The notes beneath the pieces were generated by a model. The model did not search any database, was not told where the DNA came from, and saw only the letters and a list, made by a program, of their open reading frames with translations. A DNA stretch of 64,000 nucleotides, taken from the NCBI GenBank assembly GCA_032622095.1, contig CP136062.1:13729710-13793709 (forward strand), in the 5' to 3' direction. Within the stretch, counting starts at the first letter, position 1; every line of letters starts with the position of its first letter. Positions 14,971 through 26,147 of this stretch are shown here, one piece after another. Source of the DNA: Siphonodentalium dalli (Eukaryota; Mollusca; Scaphopoda; Gadilida; Siphonodentaliidae). A program made the position numbers and the translations under genes.

Positions 14971-15300
14971 AGCGTGCTTTAATTGCAAATGAAAAAACAC
15001 TCACTTATGCAATTGATAAACACCACAGTTCTCTGTTGTTATGAAACAGTGGGGTTTATAAAAACAGTGTTTTCGGAAATTATTAGAGAGCTGTGAGAGA
15101 ATCTCTGCGGGTTGAGTTCTATGTAGTTCTAAGTTTACTGGTGACAGCTGAGCGGTCAATAACTGAGAAAATGTTACCCTCGAGGGTAAAAAGTGATTTA
15201 CGGCCCGCCATGTGACGCACTCTCAGCCAATCAGAAGAGAGGAAAATGGGATGAAGGATAACAAATTTAATTAGTCCCCCATGTCATATATCTAAATAGT
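14971..15300. other. telomere-proximal subtelomere, no gene seen
   Basis: Non-repetitive DNA abutting the telomere. It holds a 16-bp perfect palindrome, ttaccctcgagggtaa, at 15174-15189 and an inverted-CCAAT-like stretch 'cagccaatcagaa' near 15224, a phrase repeated at about 36656 and 36718. No open frame of useful size is present. The phrase 'agtcccccaggtcatatat', recurring at 15270-15315, 18750 and 39490-39610, marks the edge of dispersed repeats. Confidence 0.6.
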
Positions 15301-15309
15301 CCCCCAGGT

Positions 15310-15412
15310 CTTAATTTGTTACATTTTTATCTACAGTAAATTTTGGAAATCGGTCTCAGATTTTACAATTTACGGCAATCTTTTGACGATGGCATAAGCC
15401 GCATAACTATGT
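15310..15412 (+). repeat. left part of split dispersed repeat R1 (copy a)
   Basis: This segment matches 35145-35240 closely (shared words 'attttggaaatcggtct', 'attttacaatttacggcaatc', 'ttgacgatggca'). The continuation found at 35243 onward is not here but at 18403. The copy is therefore split by about 3 kb that contains the 37-bp satellite. No coding capacity is evident. Confidence 0.8.
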
Positions 15413-15479
15413 TAATATGAATCATACGTGACACGTAGTGGAGCAACCACACATGCTGTATTCCGAATTTGCTTTTCAT

Positions 15480-18180
15480 CACCAACGCAGGTCCCATAAT
15501 TAATGCTGCACCAGCACAGCTGCCGTCATGAAATGGTTAATGCTGCACCAATGCAGCTCCCACCATGGAAGGGTTAATGCTTGACCAGCACAGCAACCCG
15601 TCATGAAAGGGTTAATGCTGCACCAGCACAGATCCCATCATAAAATATTTAATGCTGCACCAACGCAGCTCCCGTCATGAAATAATTAATGCTGCACCAG
15701 CGCAACTCCCGTCATTAATGAGTTAATGCTGCACCAACGCAGCTCCCGTCATTAAATAATTAATGCTGCACCAGGACAGCTCCCGTCATGAAAGAATTAA
15801 TGCTGCACCAGCGCAGCTCCCGCCATGAAAGGGTTAATACTGCACCAACACAGCTCCCGTCATAAAAAGGTTAATGCTGCACCAGCACAGCTCCCACCAT
15901 GAAATAATTAATGCTGCCCAACGCAGCTCCCGTCATGAAAGAATTAATGCTGCCCCAACACAGCTCCCGTCATGAAATAATTAATACTGCACCAGCACAG
16001 CTCCCGTCACCAAAGGGTTAACGCTGCACCAACGCAGCTCCCATCATCAAATAATTAATGCTGCACCAACGCAGCTCCCGTCATGAAAGAGTTAATGCTG
16101 CATCAACGCAGCTCCCATCATCAAATAATTAATGCTGTACCACGCAGCTCTCGTCATGAAAGAGTTAATGCTGCACCAACGCAGCTCCCGTCATGAATGG
16201 GTTAATGCTGCACCAACGCAGCTCCCGTCATGAAATAATTAAAGCTGCACCAGCGCAGCTCCCGTCGTGAAAGAGTTAATGCTGCATCAACGCAGCTCCC
16301 ATCATCAAATAATTAATGCTGTACCACGCAGCTCTCGTCATGAAAGAGTTAATGCTGCACCAACGTAGCTCCCGTCATGAATGGGTTAATGCTGCACCAA
16401 CGCAGCTCCCGTCATGAAATAATTAAAGCTGCACCAGCGCATCTCCCGCCATGAAATAATTAATGCTGCACCAACGCGGGCTCCCATCATCAAATAATTA
16501 ATGCTGCATCAACGCAGCTCCCTTCATGAAATAATTAATGCTGCACCAGCGCAGCTCCGGTCATGAAAGAGTTAATGCTGCACCAACGCAGCTCCCATCA
16601 TCAAATATTTAATGCTGCACCAACGCAGCTCCCTTCATGAAATAACTAATGCTGCAACAACGCAACTGCCGTCATGGTCCCATCTTGGAAGGGTTAATGC
16701 TGGATCAGCAGAGCTACCCGTCATGAAAGGGTTAATGCTGCACCAGCACAGATCCCATCTTAAAATAGTTAATGCTGCACCAACGCAGCTCCCGTCATGA
16801 AATAATGAATGCTGCACCAGCGCAGCTCCCGTCATGAATTAGTTAATGCTGCACCAACGCAGCTCCCGTCATTAAATAATTAATGCTGCACCAGCACAGA
16901 TCCCGTCATGAAAGAATTAATGCTGCATCAGCGCAGCTCCCGTCATGACAGGGTTAATACTGCACCAACACAGCTCCCGTCATAAAAAGGTTAATGCTGC
17001 ACCAGCACAGCTCCCATCATGAAATAATTAATGCTGCCCAACGCAGCTCCAGTCATGAAAGAATTAATGTTGCCCCAACGCAGCTCCCATCATCAAATAA
17101 CTAATGCTGCACCAACGCAGCTCCCGTCATGAAATAATTAATGCTGCACCAGCGCAGCTCCCATCATCAAATAAATAATGCTGCACCAACGCAGCTCCCG
17201 TCATGAAAGATTTAATGCTGTACCAACGCAGGTCCCATAATCAAATAATTAATGCTGCACTAACGCAGCACCCGTCATGAAAGAGTTAATGCTGCACCAA
17301 CGCAGCTCCCATCATCAAATAATTAAGCTGCACCAACGCAACTCCCGTCATGAAATGTATTAATACTGCACCAGCGCAGCTCCCGTCATGAAAGAGTCAA
17401 TGCTGCACCAATGCAGCTCCCGTCATGAAATAAGTAATGCTGCACCAACGCAGCCCCGTCCTGAAATAATCAATGGTGCACCAGCGCAGCTCCGGTTATG
17501 AAATAGTTAATGCTGCACCAACGCAACTCCCGTCATCAAATAATTAATGCTGCACCAACGCAGCTCCCGTCATCAAATATTTAATGCTGCACCAGCTCAG
17601 CTCCCGCCATGAAAGAGTTAATGCTGCACCAACGCAGCTCCCGTCATCAAATAATTAATGCTGCACCAGCGCAGCTCACGTCATGAGAGAGTTAATGCGG
17701 CACCAACGCGTAGCTCACATCATCAACGCAGCTCCCGTCGTGAAATAATTAATGCTGCACCAGCGCAGCTCCCGCCATGAAATAGTTAATGCTGCACCAA
17801 CTCGTGCTCCCATCATCAAATAATTAATGCTGCACCAACGCAGCTCCCTTCGTGAAATAATTAATGCTGCACCAGCGCAGCTCCCGTCATGAAAGAGTTA
17901 ATGCTGCACCAACGCAGCTCCCATCATCAAATATTTAATGCTGCACCAACGCAGCTCCCTTCAGGAAATAACTAATCCTGCACCAACTCAACTACCGTCA
18001 TGGAAGGGTTAATGCTGCTCCAACACAGCTCCCAGTCATGAACGGGTTAATGCTGCCCAGCAGAGCTCCCGTCGTGAAATTGTTAATGCTGCACCAGCAC
18101 AGCTCCCGTAATAAAAACATTAATGCTGCACTAGCGCGTCTCCCATCGTGAAAGGGTTAATGTTGCACCTACGAAGCCAA
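15480..18180. repeat. 37-bp subtelomeric satellite array
   Basis: About 73 tandem units of 37 bp with core 'taatgctgcaccaacgcagc' followed by 'tcccgtcatgaaa' and a variable joint (taat, gagt, gggt). The period is set by successive 'taatgctgc' words at 15501 and 15538. Longer blocks are duplicated inside: 15600-15940 recurs at 16721-17050 (offset about 1,120), 16480-16680 recurs near 17806 (offset about 1,326), and a five-unit block repeats with offset 184. Most units carry CpGs. It lies 0.5 kb from the telomere. Open frames inside it are incidental. Confidence 0.96.
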
Positions 18181-18402
18181 CATGACGTAAATGACGTCAT
18201 GAGCCGTGGCATTTCATCTCGTTGTTCCACTTCCGATTCCGCAATTTTAAACAGTTGCTAATCGGAAGTCACGTGTCAATTTCGCTAAATAGCATACACT
18301 CTTTCCTGAAAATCGTTCCATCGTATAGAAATATATATAGAAAAATTATAAGACGTCATCATTCACACACGCCTTAGGTATAAACACCCACCGGGGTGGT
18401 TG
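18181..18402. other. flank between satellite and R1, with CRE-like and E-box palindromes
   Basis: Short unassigned segment. It contains tgacgtca (18192-18199, the CREB/ATF palindrome) and cacgtg (18270-18275), plus an inverted repeat 'acttccgat'/'atcggaagt' around 18229-18269. These are recognisable motif strings only; no transcript or gene start is visible beside them. Confidence 0.45.
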
Positions 18403-18760
18403 CTATTAGTTACATCTAACAGCATATCTTCACGATTCATGCATATAAATACGTCATTAGAAAAGACATTTTGGCCATTTTTAGAAGTTAACTTGCTTCG
18501 ATTAAAATGACAAAGGAAGTTACAAATAACGTCCACTGGCATTACAAAATTAGGACTGGTCGCTTGCCAACTGAACGGACAAACTACTAAATATATTGTA
18601 AGATCATTACAATTCACCAATAAATCTAGTGATATATTGATACTGCAACAAGTAAAATACATTACATGGTATAGTTTAAGATTAGCCGTATCTTCAGTCG
18701 GCAACCCGAATTCGCGAAATAAGTTTGTTAATGCGTAAGCTATAATATATCTAAATAATC
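18403..18760 (+). repeat. right part of split dispersed repeat R1 (copy a)
   Basis: Matches 35243-35600 along its length ('tattagttacatctaacagc', 'aaatacgtcattag', 'attacaaaattaggactgg', 'tatagtttaagatt'). It continues directly into a palindromic segment, as the unbroken copy does. A 113-codon minus-strand open frame (18363-18704) overlaps it but resembles no family and is not kept open in the other copies. Confidence 0.85.
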
Positions 18761-18797
18761 CCCCAGGTCATATTATATAGATAATAAATGGCTTGGA

Positions 18798-18898
18798 GTT
18801 GACTATGTCAAAATAGTGGCCCTCGATAAGGGATAGTCCACGAGCCGCAGGCGAGTGGACTATTCCTCCTCGAGGACCACTATTTTGGCATAGTCAAC
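18798..18898. repeat. imperfect palindrome (PAL, copy a)
   Basis: A foldback of about 44-base arms around a gagccgcaggcga loop. It is the same sequence as the perfect palindrome at 35661-35761, but here the left arm carries several changes ('ggccctcgataaggg' where the right arm predicts 'ggtcctcgaggagg'). It follows R1 at the same spacing in both places, so R1 and PAL form one unit. Confidence 0.9.
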
Positions 18899-19460
18899 GA
18901 CAAGACATTCATTATTTATTATAGCATTATTTATTATAGCAACCACCCACTCGCCATTTACGCAGCTATTCTCCGGTCAGTTTGCTGGTAGCATGGTGGG
19001 AATCGGTTCACGGAAAGAGGAGTAAAGCAATTTCGAAGTTGAGTAGCCATGCAGCGAAATGTTCGGTTTCGTTCAAATGAGCGTAAAGACGCAGACACAC
19101 GTGTTAATTTTCAGAACGCTAAAATGTGAGACTAATACGTTGTAGTTGTGCAAAAAGAAATTGACATATGTTACAGATTGTTACGCAACATAAGTGTATT
19201 CTTCTGAATCTGAGGAATGTATTGTCGAAAAGAAATAGTCAATTGATAAACAGTAAAGAGTGGCTATTTGATCTGTAGAGCTTATACATAAACGTATTTG
19301 TAACGTATGTACATCGTATGTGCAATTGTCTGCAGCACATATCAACCGCATAATAAGGTTTATCTATTTGTCCCACGGTATTTAATATTGATATAAAAAG
19401 ATCCAACAGGAACATTACACCTTATAACGGATTTGTGTCCGTGATAACACCATTTATTCA
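18899..19460. other. unassigned AT-rich sequence
   Basis: I see nothing identifiable here beyond a short duplicated 'attatttattatagca' at 18910-18942. No open frame longer than about 60 codons has a plausible start or family resemblance. Confidence 0.4.
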
Positions 19461-19619
19461 TAGCGTGCTTTAACTCTTTCGCTGCCACCCGCCACCACCG
19501 ACGTACCCCCCAGTGCCACGCATCCTGTACATATATCCATGTATTTCAGGTATATATGGGAAATACATTAATCTCAAGCAGTTTCTAATATAATTAGTTG
19601 AAACTTCACATGTATATAC

Positions 19620-20085
19620 CCTGTCGAATGCCGCCGTGGACACGCCCACCAAGGTCACGTGACATTGGCGGCCATCTTGGATTAGTGGCTATTTGCCTGT
19701 ATATGTACAGTTTGTGTGGGTATGAATGGGTGTGTTGTTTGTTTTCTAATTTTCAACCCAATTATACGATGTCCAACAGTAAGGTACACGGGAGTAACCT
19801 ATATGAACCCACTTTGGACATAACATAGGTCACGTGACCTTGGCGTCCATCTTGGATTTATGCAAGTTGCCACCTATGTGTAGCAAAATGAGATACAATG
19901 GCGCACTTTGTTGAGTTCGTGCTTTTGTTGCTTGAATATTCCCTGATAGGTACAATTCCAAATATGCATGTAGATATATATAATATAACCATACCCATAT
20001 GTATATATACCTGCAGGGGGACATATGACCCTGCTCCGCCCCTTATAAGTCACGTGATCTTGACGGCCATCTTGAATTTCAGGAA
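19620..20085. repeat. three degenerate repeats with CACGTG and GGCCATCTTG
   Basis: Three related segments each carry 'ggtcacgtga', then 'ttggcggccatcttgga' or a near variant. They start near 19653, 19828 and 20048 (spacings 175 and 220), each with AT-rich 'tatgtatata' sequence in the linker. The second half resembles the start of the 162-bp satellite monomer ('ccagcagccatcttggat') at 22.9-33 kb, so these may be older relatives of it. Open frames here are short and overlap on both strands. Confidence 0.6.
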
Positions 20086-20168
20086 AATTGGGTTTTACGA
20101 TGATTTATGTGAATTATATGGGTCACGCAAGGGCTGTTCAAAACCAGTAAAGGTGTATTATAAATCAT

Positions 20169-20513
20169 AGGTATAAGTATATTATGCGCCGCAGGCGCCC
20201 CTCGATCATTAGAGTATAGAGGTTAGTTACCCACCCACCACCCCATCCCGCCACTCATATTATCTTATGTGCCGCAGGCGCCCCTATAGAGGCTACTGCC
20301 CACATAAATAATAGGTATAAGTATCTTATGCGCCGCATGCGCCCCTCGATCATTATAGTGTAGAGGTTAGTTACCCATCCACCACCCCATCCCGCCACCC
20401 ATAGTATCTTATGCGCCGCAGGCGCCCCTATCATAGAGGCTACTGCCCACACAAATAATAGGTATAAGTAACTTATGAGCCACAGGCGGCCCTCGATCAA
20501 TAGAGTATAGAGG
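20169..20513. repeat. tandem repeat, about 145 bp, 2.4 copies
   Basis: Successive copies begin 'aggtataagta' at 20169, 20313 and about 20459. Each contains two 'gcgccgcaggcgcccct'-type GC-rich words (several mutated) and a 'ccacccaccaccccatcccgcc' C-rich stretch. An 81-codon minus-strand frame is an artefact of the repetition. Confidence 0.85.
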
Positions 20514-21415
20514 TAATAACAATAACTTCTTCAGTCCTGAGTCTTTTGCGAGCAGCCATTTTCGACTGATAACCACGTGCTAATAACAAAATGTAATCGA
20601 TATTAAAGTCTCATCCTTTCGGCAACATGGAATTGGTTTTAATTACTTAAATGATTAATATAGTAATTTGCCTTTTATCTGTGATGAAATGAGAAATGGT
20701 AATTGTCTTGTTTTGCTAACATTAAATTAAATTACATAAATTAAGTAAAATACAGTGAAATTATTTTTTAATTTTTACCTTTTTGCTCCCTGTTGGCATC
20801 TCTCTGAGTGCATTCTAGTTCGTTACTGTCGTCAGTATCACAGTCAGTGTGTCGTCATTCGTGTTTGGTTGTCGTCTGTTGTTTTTCGTCCTTGGTAGTT
20901 TGTCGTCGTGTTTATTGTTGGTCGTTCGTTTTCATCCTTTGTTTATTTGTCATCAGTCATGTTTTTCGTGGCAAGTACACCGTGGCCCAACTTTGTTAGC
21001 CAGTGGAGCCTCAGTGTACAATGTAGTTGCATTTCGGTCGCGATGGCAATGCTAACAGCACTGTGGTAAGTGGAAACTAGTTTTGTCCAGCAGGGTACAT
21101 TATATCCCGTAGATTTTCGACTAGGATTGCATAAGCACAAACCAGGCGAACGAAACATACATGTACCATACTAGTAGGTTAATAGGTTACACATAATTTT
21201 GAAACCTGCAGGTCTGGGTTGATGTGTTTGTCGTACAGACATTTTTCGTCGTCGATCATTCGACATCGTGTTTGTCGTTGGCCGTTTGTTTTTCGTCATT
21301 TATCGGTCATTTGCCACCATTCATCAGCCAGTGTGTTTTTTCGTTAGTTGTTTTTTATCGTCGATCATTTGTTCATTTGTCGTTGGTTGTTTTTCGGAAC
21401 TTCTGTCTGTGTGTG
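20514..21415. other. unassigned region with two T/G-rich low-complexity blocks
   Basis: 20830-20970 and 21222-21415 are T/G-rich with recurring 'gtttgtcgt' and 'tttcgtc' words that look like decayed short tandem repeats. The several 60-75 codon plus-strand frames here share low-complexity Ser/Val/Phe/Cys composition and match no family I know. I see no splice-supported gene. Confidence 0.4.
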
Positions 21416-21416
21416 G

Positions 21417-21815
21417 GTCCTATAGAATCAAAAACAGCTTAACTATCTATCCCACTCAAATTTAGTATGATCCTGGAAATGGGCGGGTCCAATTTAATGA
21501 GTGACCATGTCCTTGATCATGACCTCGCTCATATACATGTAGGTATATGCTCATATACTATTGGCATGTGTCTGGACCTCAACCAATCGATTGGTACATG
21601 TATGCAGCCCTTTTAATTCAGATTGTTTGGCTTTGGCATCCGCTGTGTGTTATAGACTCGAAAACTGCACAACTGATCTGACTAAAATTTGGTAATGTAC
21701 CAAAGGTCTACGGTACATGTACTTTGATCCCGGGAACTATATGGGTAGGTCTAATTTCATGTGCGACTGTGTCCGTGACTGCGACCTCGATATATACTCA
21801 TACATTGTACATGTA
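21417..21815. repeat. degenerate duplicated segment of about 240 bp
   Basis: Two diverged copies, near 21417 and 21650, share the order 'tgtgtg...atagaatcaaaa', 'actcaaatttagta' / 'actaaaatttggta', 'gatccTgg', 'gtccaatttaatgag', 'gacctcg' and 'catatac'. Their plan (tgtgtgt, gaactcgaaaac, gatgaaacttgg) resembles the 5' portion of the Helitron-like unit at 38888, so a distant relationship is possible but unproven. Confidence 0.45.
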
Positions 21816-22749
21816 TACCGGTAGGCAACGTTGTTCCCTAAATAGGCCGGATGAAGTCAGGCACATCAGCTACTGTACATGTACATATATACATGTAAAA
21901 AATAATAATTTAGAAATAACAAAACTTTACCAAATTATGAAAATTTCCTCAAGAATATACTGATATTATTGAATATTGATCCTATTATGAATGCATTATT
22001 TTCCACAAAACACTCTGTGTGAGCGGAGCTTTTGTATATATACAGCATGTAAATAGTTAGCGATAAGCAAAACACTTTCAGACAATGTGGTGATTGATTA
22101 GGTCGAGAGTGATTCATGGTAACCCATTCAACACCAAAATATGAGAATTAGCTTATTGGCTATACCGGTAATGCAGTATGTTGTAAATAACCGTGGCATT
22201 TCTAACAAAAGTTCATATACTGGTACATGTACATGCAGTGGGGGTCTACTCGGTGTTGAGTGTTTTGCTTATCGCATACTCTTTACAACCGGTACATGTA
22301 ATGTTTGTTTACATAAGATAACGTTTGCTTACAAACAATGTACCACAAAGTACAACATAACATTATGATAACAACATGCTGAAATTAATGTGATACATGT
22401 ATTTATGATTTGCATAAGAACAAGGTTTGATTATTATAATATTAAAATATGTTTATGGCGGTATTAATGGATCACGGATGTGACTATTTTAACACAATAC
22501 CCAGCGCCAACACTTACCCGATCTTTCGAAAGATCCTCATGGTCATATATCATAATTTTCTTCAACGTCTGGTGTGACAACGCGCTAATACCTGTAGACC
22601 ATGGTATCATAACCGAACGGCAGTGACCGTTTCCATACCGCTGTCATCATGTCAATGCCAAGTCATTAAATGCGACACATCACATATTCATTATTAGTTC
22701 AACTTACTTTGTAAGTTTGAGCTATTGCCATGGGTTGGCGTCCGTCGTA
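21816..22749. other. unassigned AT-rich sequence
   Basis: No coding or structured element recognised. The stretch is notable only for many 'acatgtac' and 'accggta' words (21786-21900, 22215-22300). Confidence 0.4.
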
Positions 22750-22775
22750 CGTGTGTGTGTGTGTGTGTGTGTGTG
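22750..22775. repeat. (GT)n microsatellite
   Basis: A run of about twelve GT dinucleotides in 'gtacgtgtgt...gtgagggtgtg', immediately left of the 162-bp satellite. Confidence 0.95.
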
Positions 22776-22789
22776 AGGGTGTGTCCGTC

Positions 22790-23913
22790 AACAATTTCCT
22801 TTCGCGCGGGCTACAGGTCGTACATTTGGTCTGATCTTTAGGAAATTTGTCAAGAATGTTGACATTGACATGTAGATGGAAATGAGTCATTTTGGGGTCA
22901 TTCGCCAGCAGCCATCTTGGATTTCAAAATTCAATACGTTAGCATGGGCTTCAGGCCGGATTAAATCAATTGGCGCGGTCTACATGTCGTACTGTTTGTC
23001 TGATCATCATGAAATTTGTCATGGATGTTAATAATGACATGTACATGTAGATGGGAATGAGTCATTTTGGGTTCGTTCGGCCGAAAAAACATGGCCGCCA
23101 GCAGCCATCTTGGATTTTACTCTTTGCATGACTAAATCCTTTGGCACAGGCTACAGGTCCTTACTTTGGTCAGATTATCATGAAATTTGTCATGATGTTA
23201 ATACTGATAGGCAGATGGGAATGAGTTATTTTGGGGTAGTTTGGCCAAAAAACATGGCCATCATGAGCATCTTGGATTTTACTCTTTGCATGACTAAATC
23301 CTTTGGCGCAGGCTACAGTTCGTAGCTTTGGTCGGATCTTCATGAAATTTGTAATGCCTGTTGACCTTGACATGTAAATGGGAATGGGTCCTTTTGGGTT
23401 CATTCGGCCAAAAAACATGGCCGCCAGCAGCCATCTTGGATTTTACTCCTTGCATGACTAAATCCTTTGGCACAGGCTACAGGTCCTTACTTTGGTCAGA
23501 TCATTATGAAATTTTGTCATGAATGTTGACATTGGCATGTAGATGGGAATGAGTTATTTTGGGGTCATTTGGCAAAAATACATGACCGCTGGCAACCATC
23601 TTTGATTTCAAAATTAAATCGATTGGCGCGGTCAACAGGTCGTACTGTTCTTCTGATTATCGTGAAATTTGTCATGGATGTTAATAATGACAGGCTGATG
23701 GGAACGAGTCATTTTGGGGTAGTTCGGCCAAAAAACATGGCCGTCATGAGCATCTTGGATTTTACTCTTTGCATGACTAAATCCTTTGGCGCGAGCTACA
23801 AGTCGTAGCTTGGTCGGATCTTCATGAAATTTGTCATGGCTGTTGACCTTGACATGTAAATGGGAACGAGTCCTTTTGGGATCATTCGGCCAAAAAACAT
23901 GGCCGCCAGCAGC
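22790..23913. repeat. about 162-bp satellite, left block
   Basis: Monomers of 155-165 bp (successive 'atggcc' marks at 23091, 23254, 23417, 23582, 23737, 23899). Each has the order: 'catggccgcc', 'agcagccatcttggat', an 'actctttgcatgactaaatcc' or 'tcaaaattaaatcgattgg' variant, 'ggctacaggtcgta', 'tcatgaaatttgtcatg', 'gacatgtagatgggaa', 'gagtcattttggggt'. Four monomer types alternate. The block ends at 23913 where a transposon has entered. Frames of about 80-113 codons on both strands are by-products of the repeat. Confidence 0.95.
23906..23913. repeat. 8-bp target-site duplication, left copy
   Basis: ccagcagc directly left of the terminal inverted repeat, repeated at 27468-27475. Joining the flanks through one copy restores the normal satellite reading 'gccgccagcagccatcttgg'. 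Confidence 0.93.
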
Positions 23914-24005
23914 CACACGGCACAATCGTTTCGACGATTCTGCGACCAATTCCACGATTCTGCGGCTTGACAACCACGGTGCTGCGGCAATTTAACGATT
24001 CTGCG
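23914..24005 (+). repeat. left terminal inverted repeat
   Basis: Ninety-two bases, 88 identical to the reverse complement of 27376-27467. It contains three 'acgattctgcg' words. Confidence 0.93.
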
Positions 24006-24784
24006 ACCAGGCCGAAGCGATAAAAACTATAAAAAAATTAAAGAATGAATAAATCCAGAAATACGGACAGGTATATGTACCATATATTATATTTCTATTA
24101 GGTACGGCGATCTTCGATTCGATAATCGATAGAGAGTTCAGCACTAGACAGTTATCACAACAATACATAATCTTTGACACAAATAGACCGGTTGTTCTGG
24201 TTTTACACACATCACTGAGTGAAATTCGTCTTCAGAGTTGAGAAAATATATATAATGTCCTGTAAAATTGAGTGGAAACCAAATAATAACATAGCCATAC
24301 GTCTTTGGTTGATTTTTCACAACTGATGTTAACCTCAGTTCTGTGATTGATGGCGCTGTGTCCATATTTGCGGGGGTATCATCGCATTCAATTGACAACG
24401 CCGATGAGTCGAATATGACAACGACGATTGTGCGACTAGCAATTGAAATTTCATTAACTTGTGCTCACGAGAAGTCGTTTTCTAATGAATGGCACGCTCG
24501 CTATAGACATGGATACGCATATGAATCACATGACATCAAGCCTACGAGATTAAGACTCTTTTATTTGGAGCCAGCTGGGGAAAATAAAGTAATGTCGAAT
24601 CGTATATTGCTATACTGTACATGTTTAATTTCCATATCTGTGCACCACACATTACATGATGTAAATTGCCTTTCCGCCTATCCAACTTTCCTTCCGTCTG
24701 GCTGTACGCAGTCGACTCACAATGCCTCGGTATTTTCTTATCGCCAACATGTCTTATTCTCAGTTGCGTTGTGGTATCGATGGT
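24006..24784. other. transposon interior, no recognisable gene
   Basis: The longest frame is 170 codons on + (24343-24855). It has no transposase signature (no DDE/D spacing, zinc finger or hAT dimerisation motif that I can see) and it runs into the Helitron-like segment at its 3' end, which argues against a real gene. An overlapping 84-codon minus frame is equally featureless. Confidence 0.4.
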
Positions 24785-25542
24785 GGAGAATGGTCGCCTT
24801 AGAAATTAACTCCACACATGAAACTTACCCGATTTCGATGAAACTTCGTATGTGAGGATACTATCGGTCGGGAAGTGGCATAGGCATATTAATTTTCAGA
24901 TCCGAGGTAAACTTTTCACGTGCCGAGGTCAAATCTGTTTTTACGCTGTGTTACGGGACTTTCATTTGAGTTCGGTGCTTACAAATCGATTCGAAACAGC
25001 GCGAATAATAAAATGCCAGTCATAATAATGACACTGTGAGAATCTTTCGTGTTTCCTCTTTCCAACGATATATAATGCGTATGTATCCGTTTTAGTTATC
25101 TGCCTCAATTATCAAGAAGAAGTGGTATAATCTTCCATCAGGATAAAAACAATGCGTAACTTCTATGACGTCGTTAGAGGTCATAACGTTAGATTACGTT
25201 AACGCTTAACCGGCCGATGAATTTGACTGTTTCAGACGTCTTGGCGATATCTCGGGCACCGATGGTAATTTATCTTTACGTTGAAACTTGATAATTAATG
25301 AGCGTGTGTATATGAGGCGCGTTTATATACTTGAGTGGAAATAAAATCGGGTTAAACTGGCGGATTTTTACGGACGAAATTTGATGCATAGGGTATCTCG
25401 GTATCCGCTGGGCCGATTTCCCGGTATCCGCTGGGCCGATTTCCACCATTTTTGGGGTGTTGGTGTTTGACCCCACCTGACCTTGACCTTAAAAATTGTC
25501 AATTCAAGGTCAAAGCCGGGACGAAGTCGGGTCACCTTCTAG
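24785..25542 (+). mobile_element. Helitron-like fragment, family 2, nested in the TIR element
   Basis: The 3' end reads 'gccgggacgaagtcggg', then 'tcacctt', then CTAG (25539-25542) followed by T: the hairpin-spacer-CTRR arrangement of Helitron 3' ends. The body shares 'gatttcgatgaaacttcgtatgtg', 'ggcataggcatattaatttt' and 'tgaccttgacctta..attcaaggtcaa' with the complete unit at 38888-39489, but is diverged, and I cannot place its 5' end. Confidence 0.7.
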
Positions 25543-25552
25543 TATATATATA

Positions 25553-25665
25553 TAGGGAGAAAGAGGGGAGGGGAGGGAGATAGCGGAGGGAGAGAGGAGG
25601 AGGGGATGGAGAGAGGGGAGAGAGGGAGAGAGGGGAGAGAGATAGGGAAATGGGGGAGGGATAGA
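25553..25665 (+). repeat. polypurine (GA-rich) tract
   Basis: About 110 bases almost entirely of A and G, with several close G-runs (for example 'gaggggaggggagggag' at 25564-25580) that could support G-quadruplex or triplex structure. It starts just past the Helitron-like 3' end and a (TA)n run. Confidence 0.85.
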
Positions 25666-26147
25666 TACTCTCTAACGTGTTTTTTCAAGCTGACTTTAAA
25701 ATGGACAAGGTTAATACATTATTTTGCAAATAACTGGGACGAATTTGAAATCCACTTTATCACACAATCATATTTTAAGAAGGAAAACTAGCTAAAAAGA
25801 CGGATTAACAAAAATAATATTGATTTCCTTACCACAACACAAGAGGAAGTAAAGACACATTCAAGACAAAATAATGTTCCATTTTAAATGTGGTTTTTTT
25901 TCTCACTTTGGCAAAGTTGTATATATTGTATCATTAAAAGATCCTAATATTGCATATTTCCTTATATCCACTAATGATGAATATGTGCGTGCTTCACGGG
26001 ATATTCGGTGATCTCGCTTATTCTAAGATGTGGTGCAGAAAATGATAAAAAATTGGGCGCAATGGATATGAGGGTCATATATTTTAACGCATCGTAAAGC
26101 ATGACATAGTTACAGAAAGACACACACACTCAGCTTTTATATAGATA
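25666..26147. other. transposon interior, unassigned AT-rich
   Basis: I see nothing identifiable; no frame above about 60 codons and no repeat shared with the rest of the window. Confidence 0.4.

Noticed and set aside
4546-15000. A 3,484-codon minus-strand frame of Arg-Val repeats
   Set aside because: It is the TTAGGG repeat read in frame and it even crosses the N gap; not a gene.
15480-18180. 37-bp array as a CRISPR array
   Set aside because: Units are contiguous without unique spacers and the organism is eukaryotic.
14971-19474. Shared 'tagcgtgctttaa' at the telomere junction and at about 19460
   Set aside because: A 13-base match is expected by chance in a 64-kb window; flanks do not agree.
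24343-24855. 170-codon frame as a possible transposase of the TIR element
   Set aside because: No recognisable catalytic or DNA-binding motif, and its end lies in a foreign Helitron-like segment.
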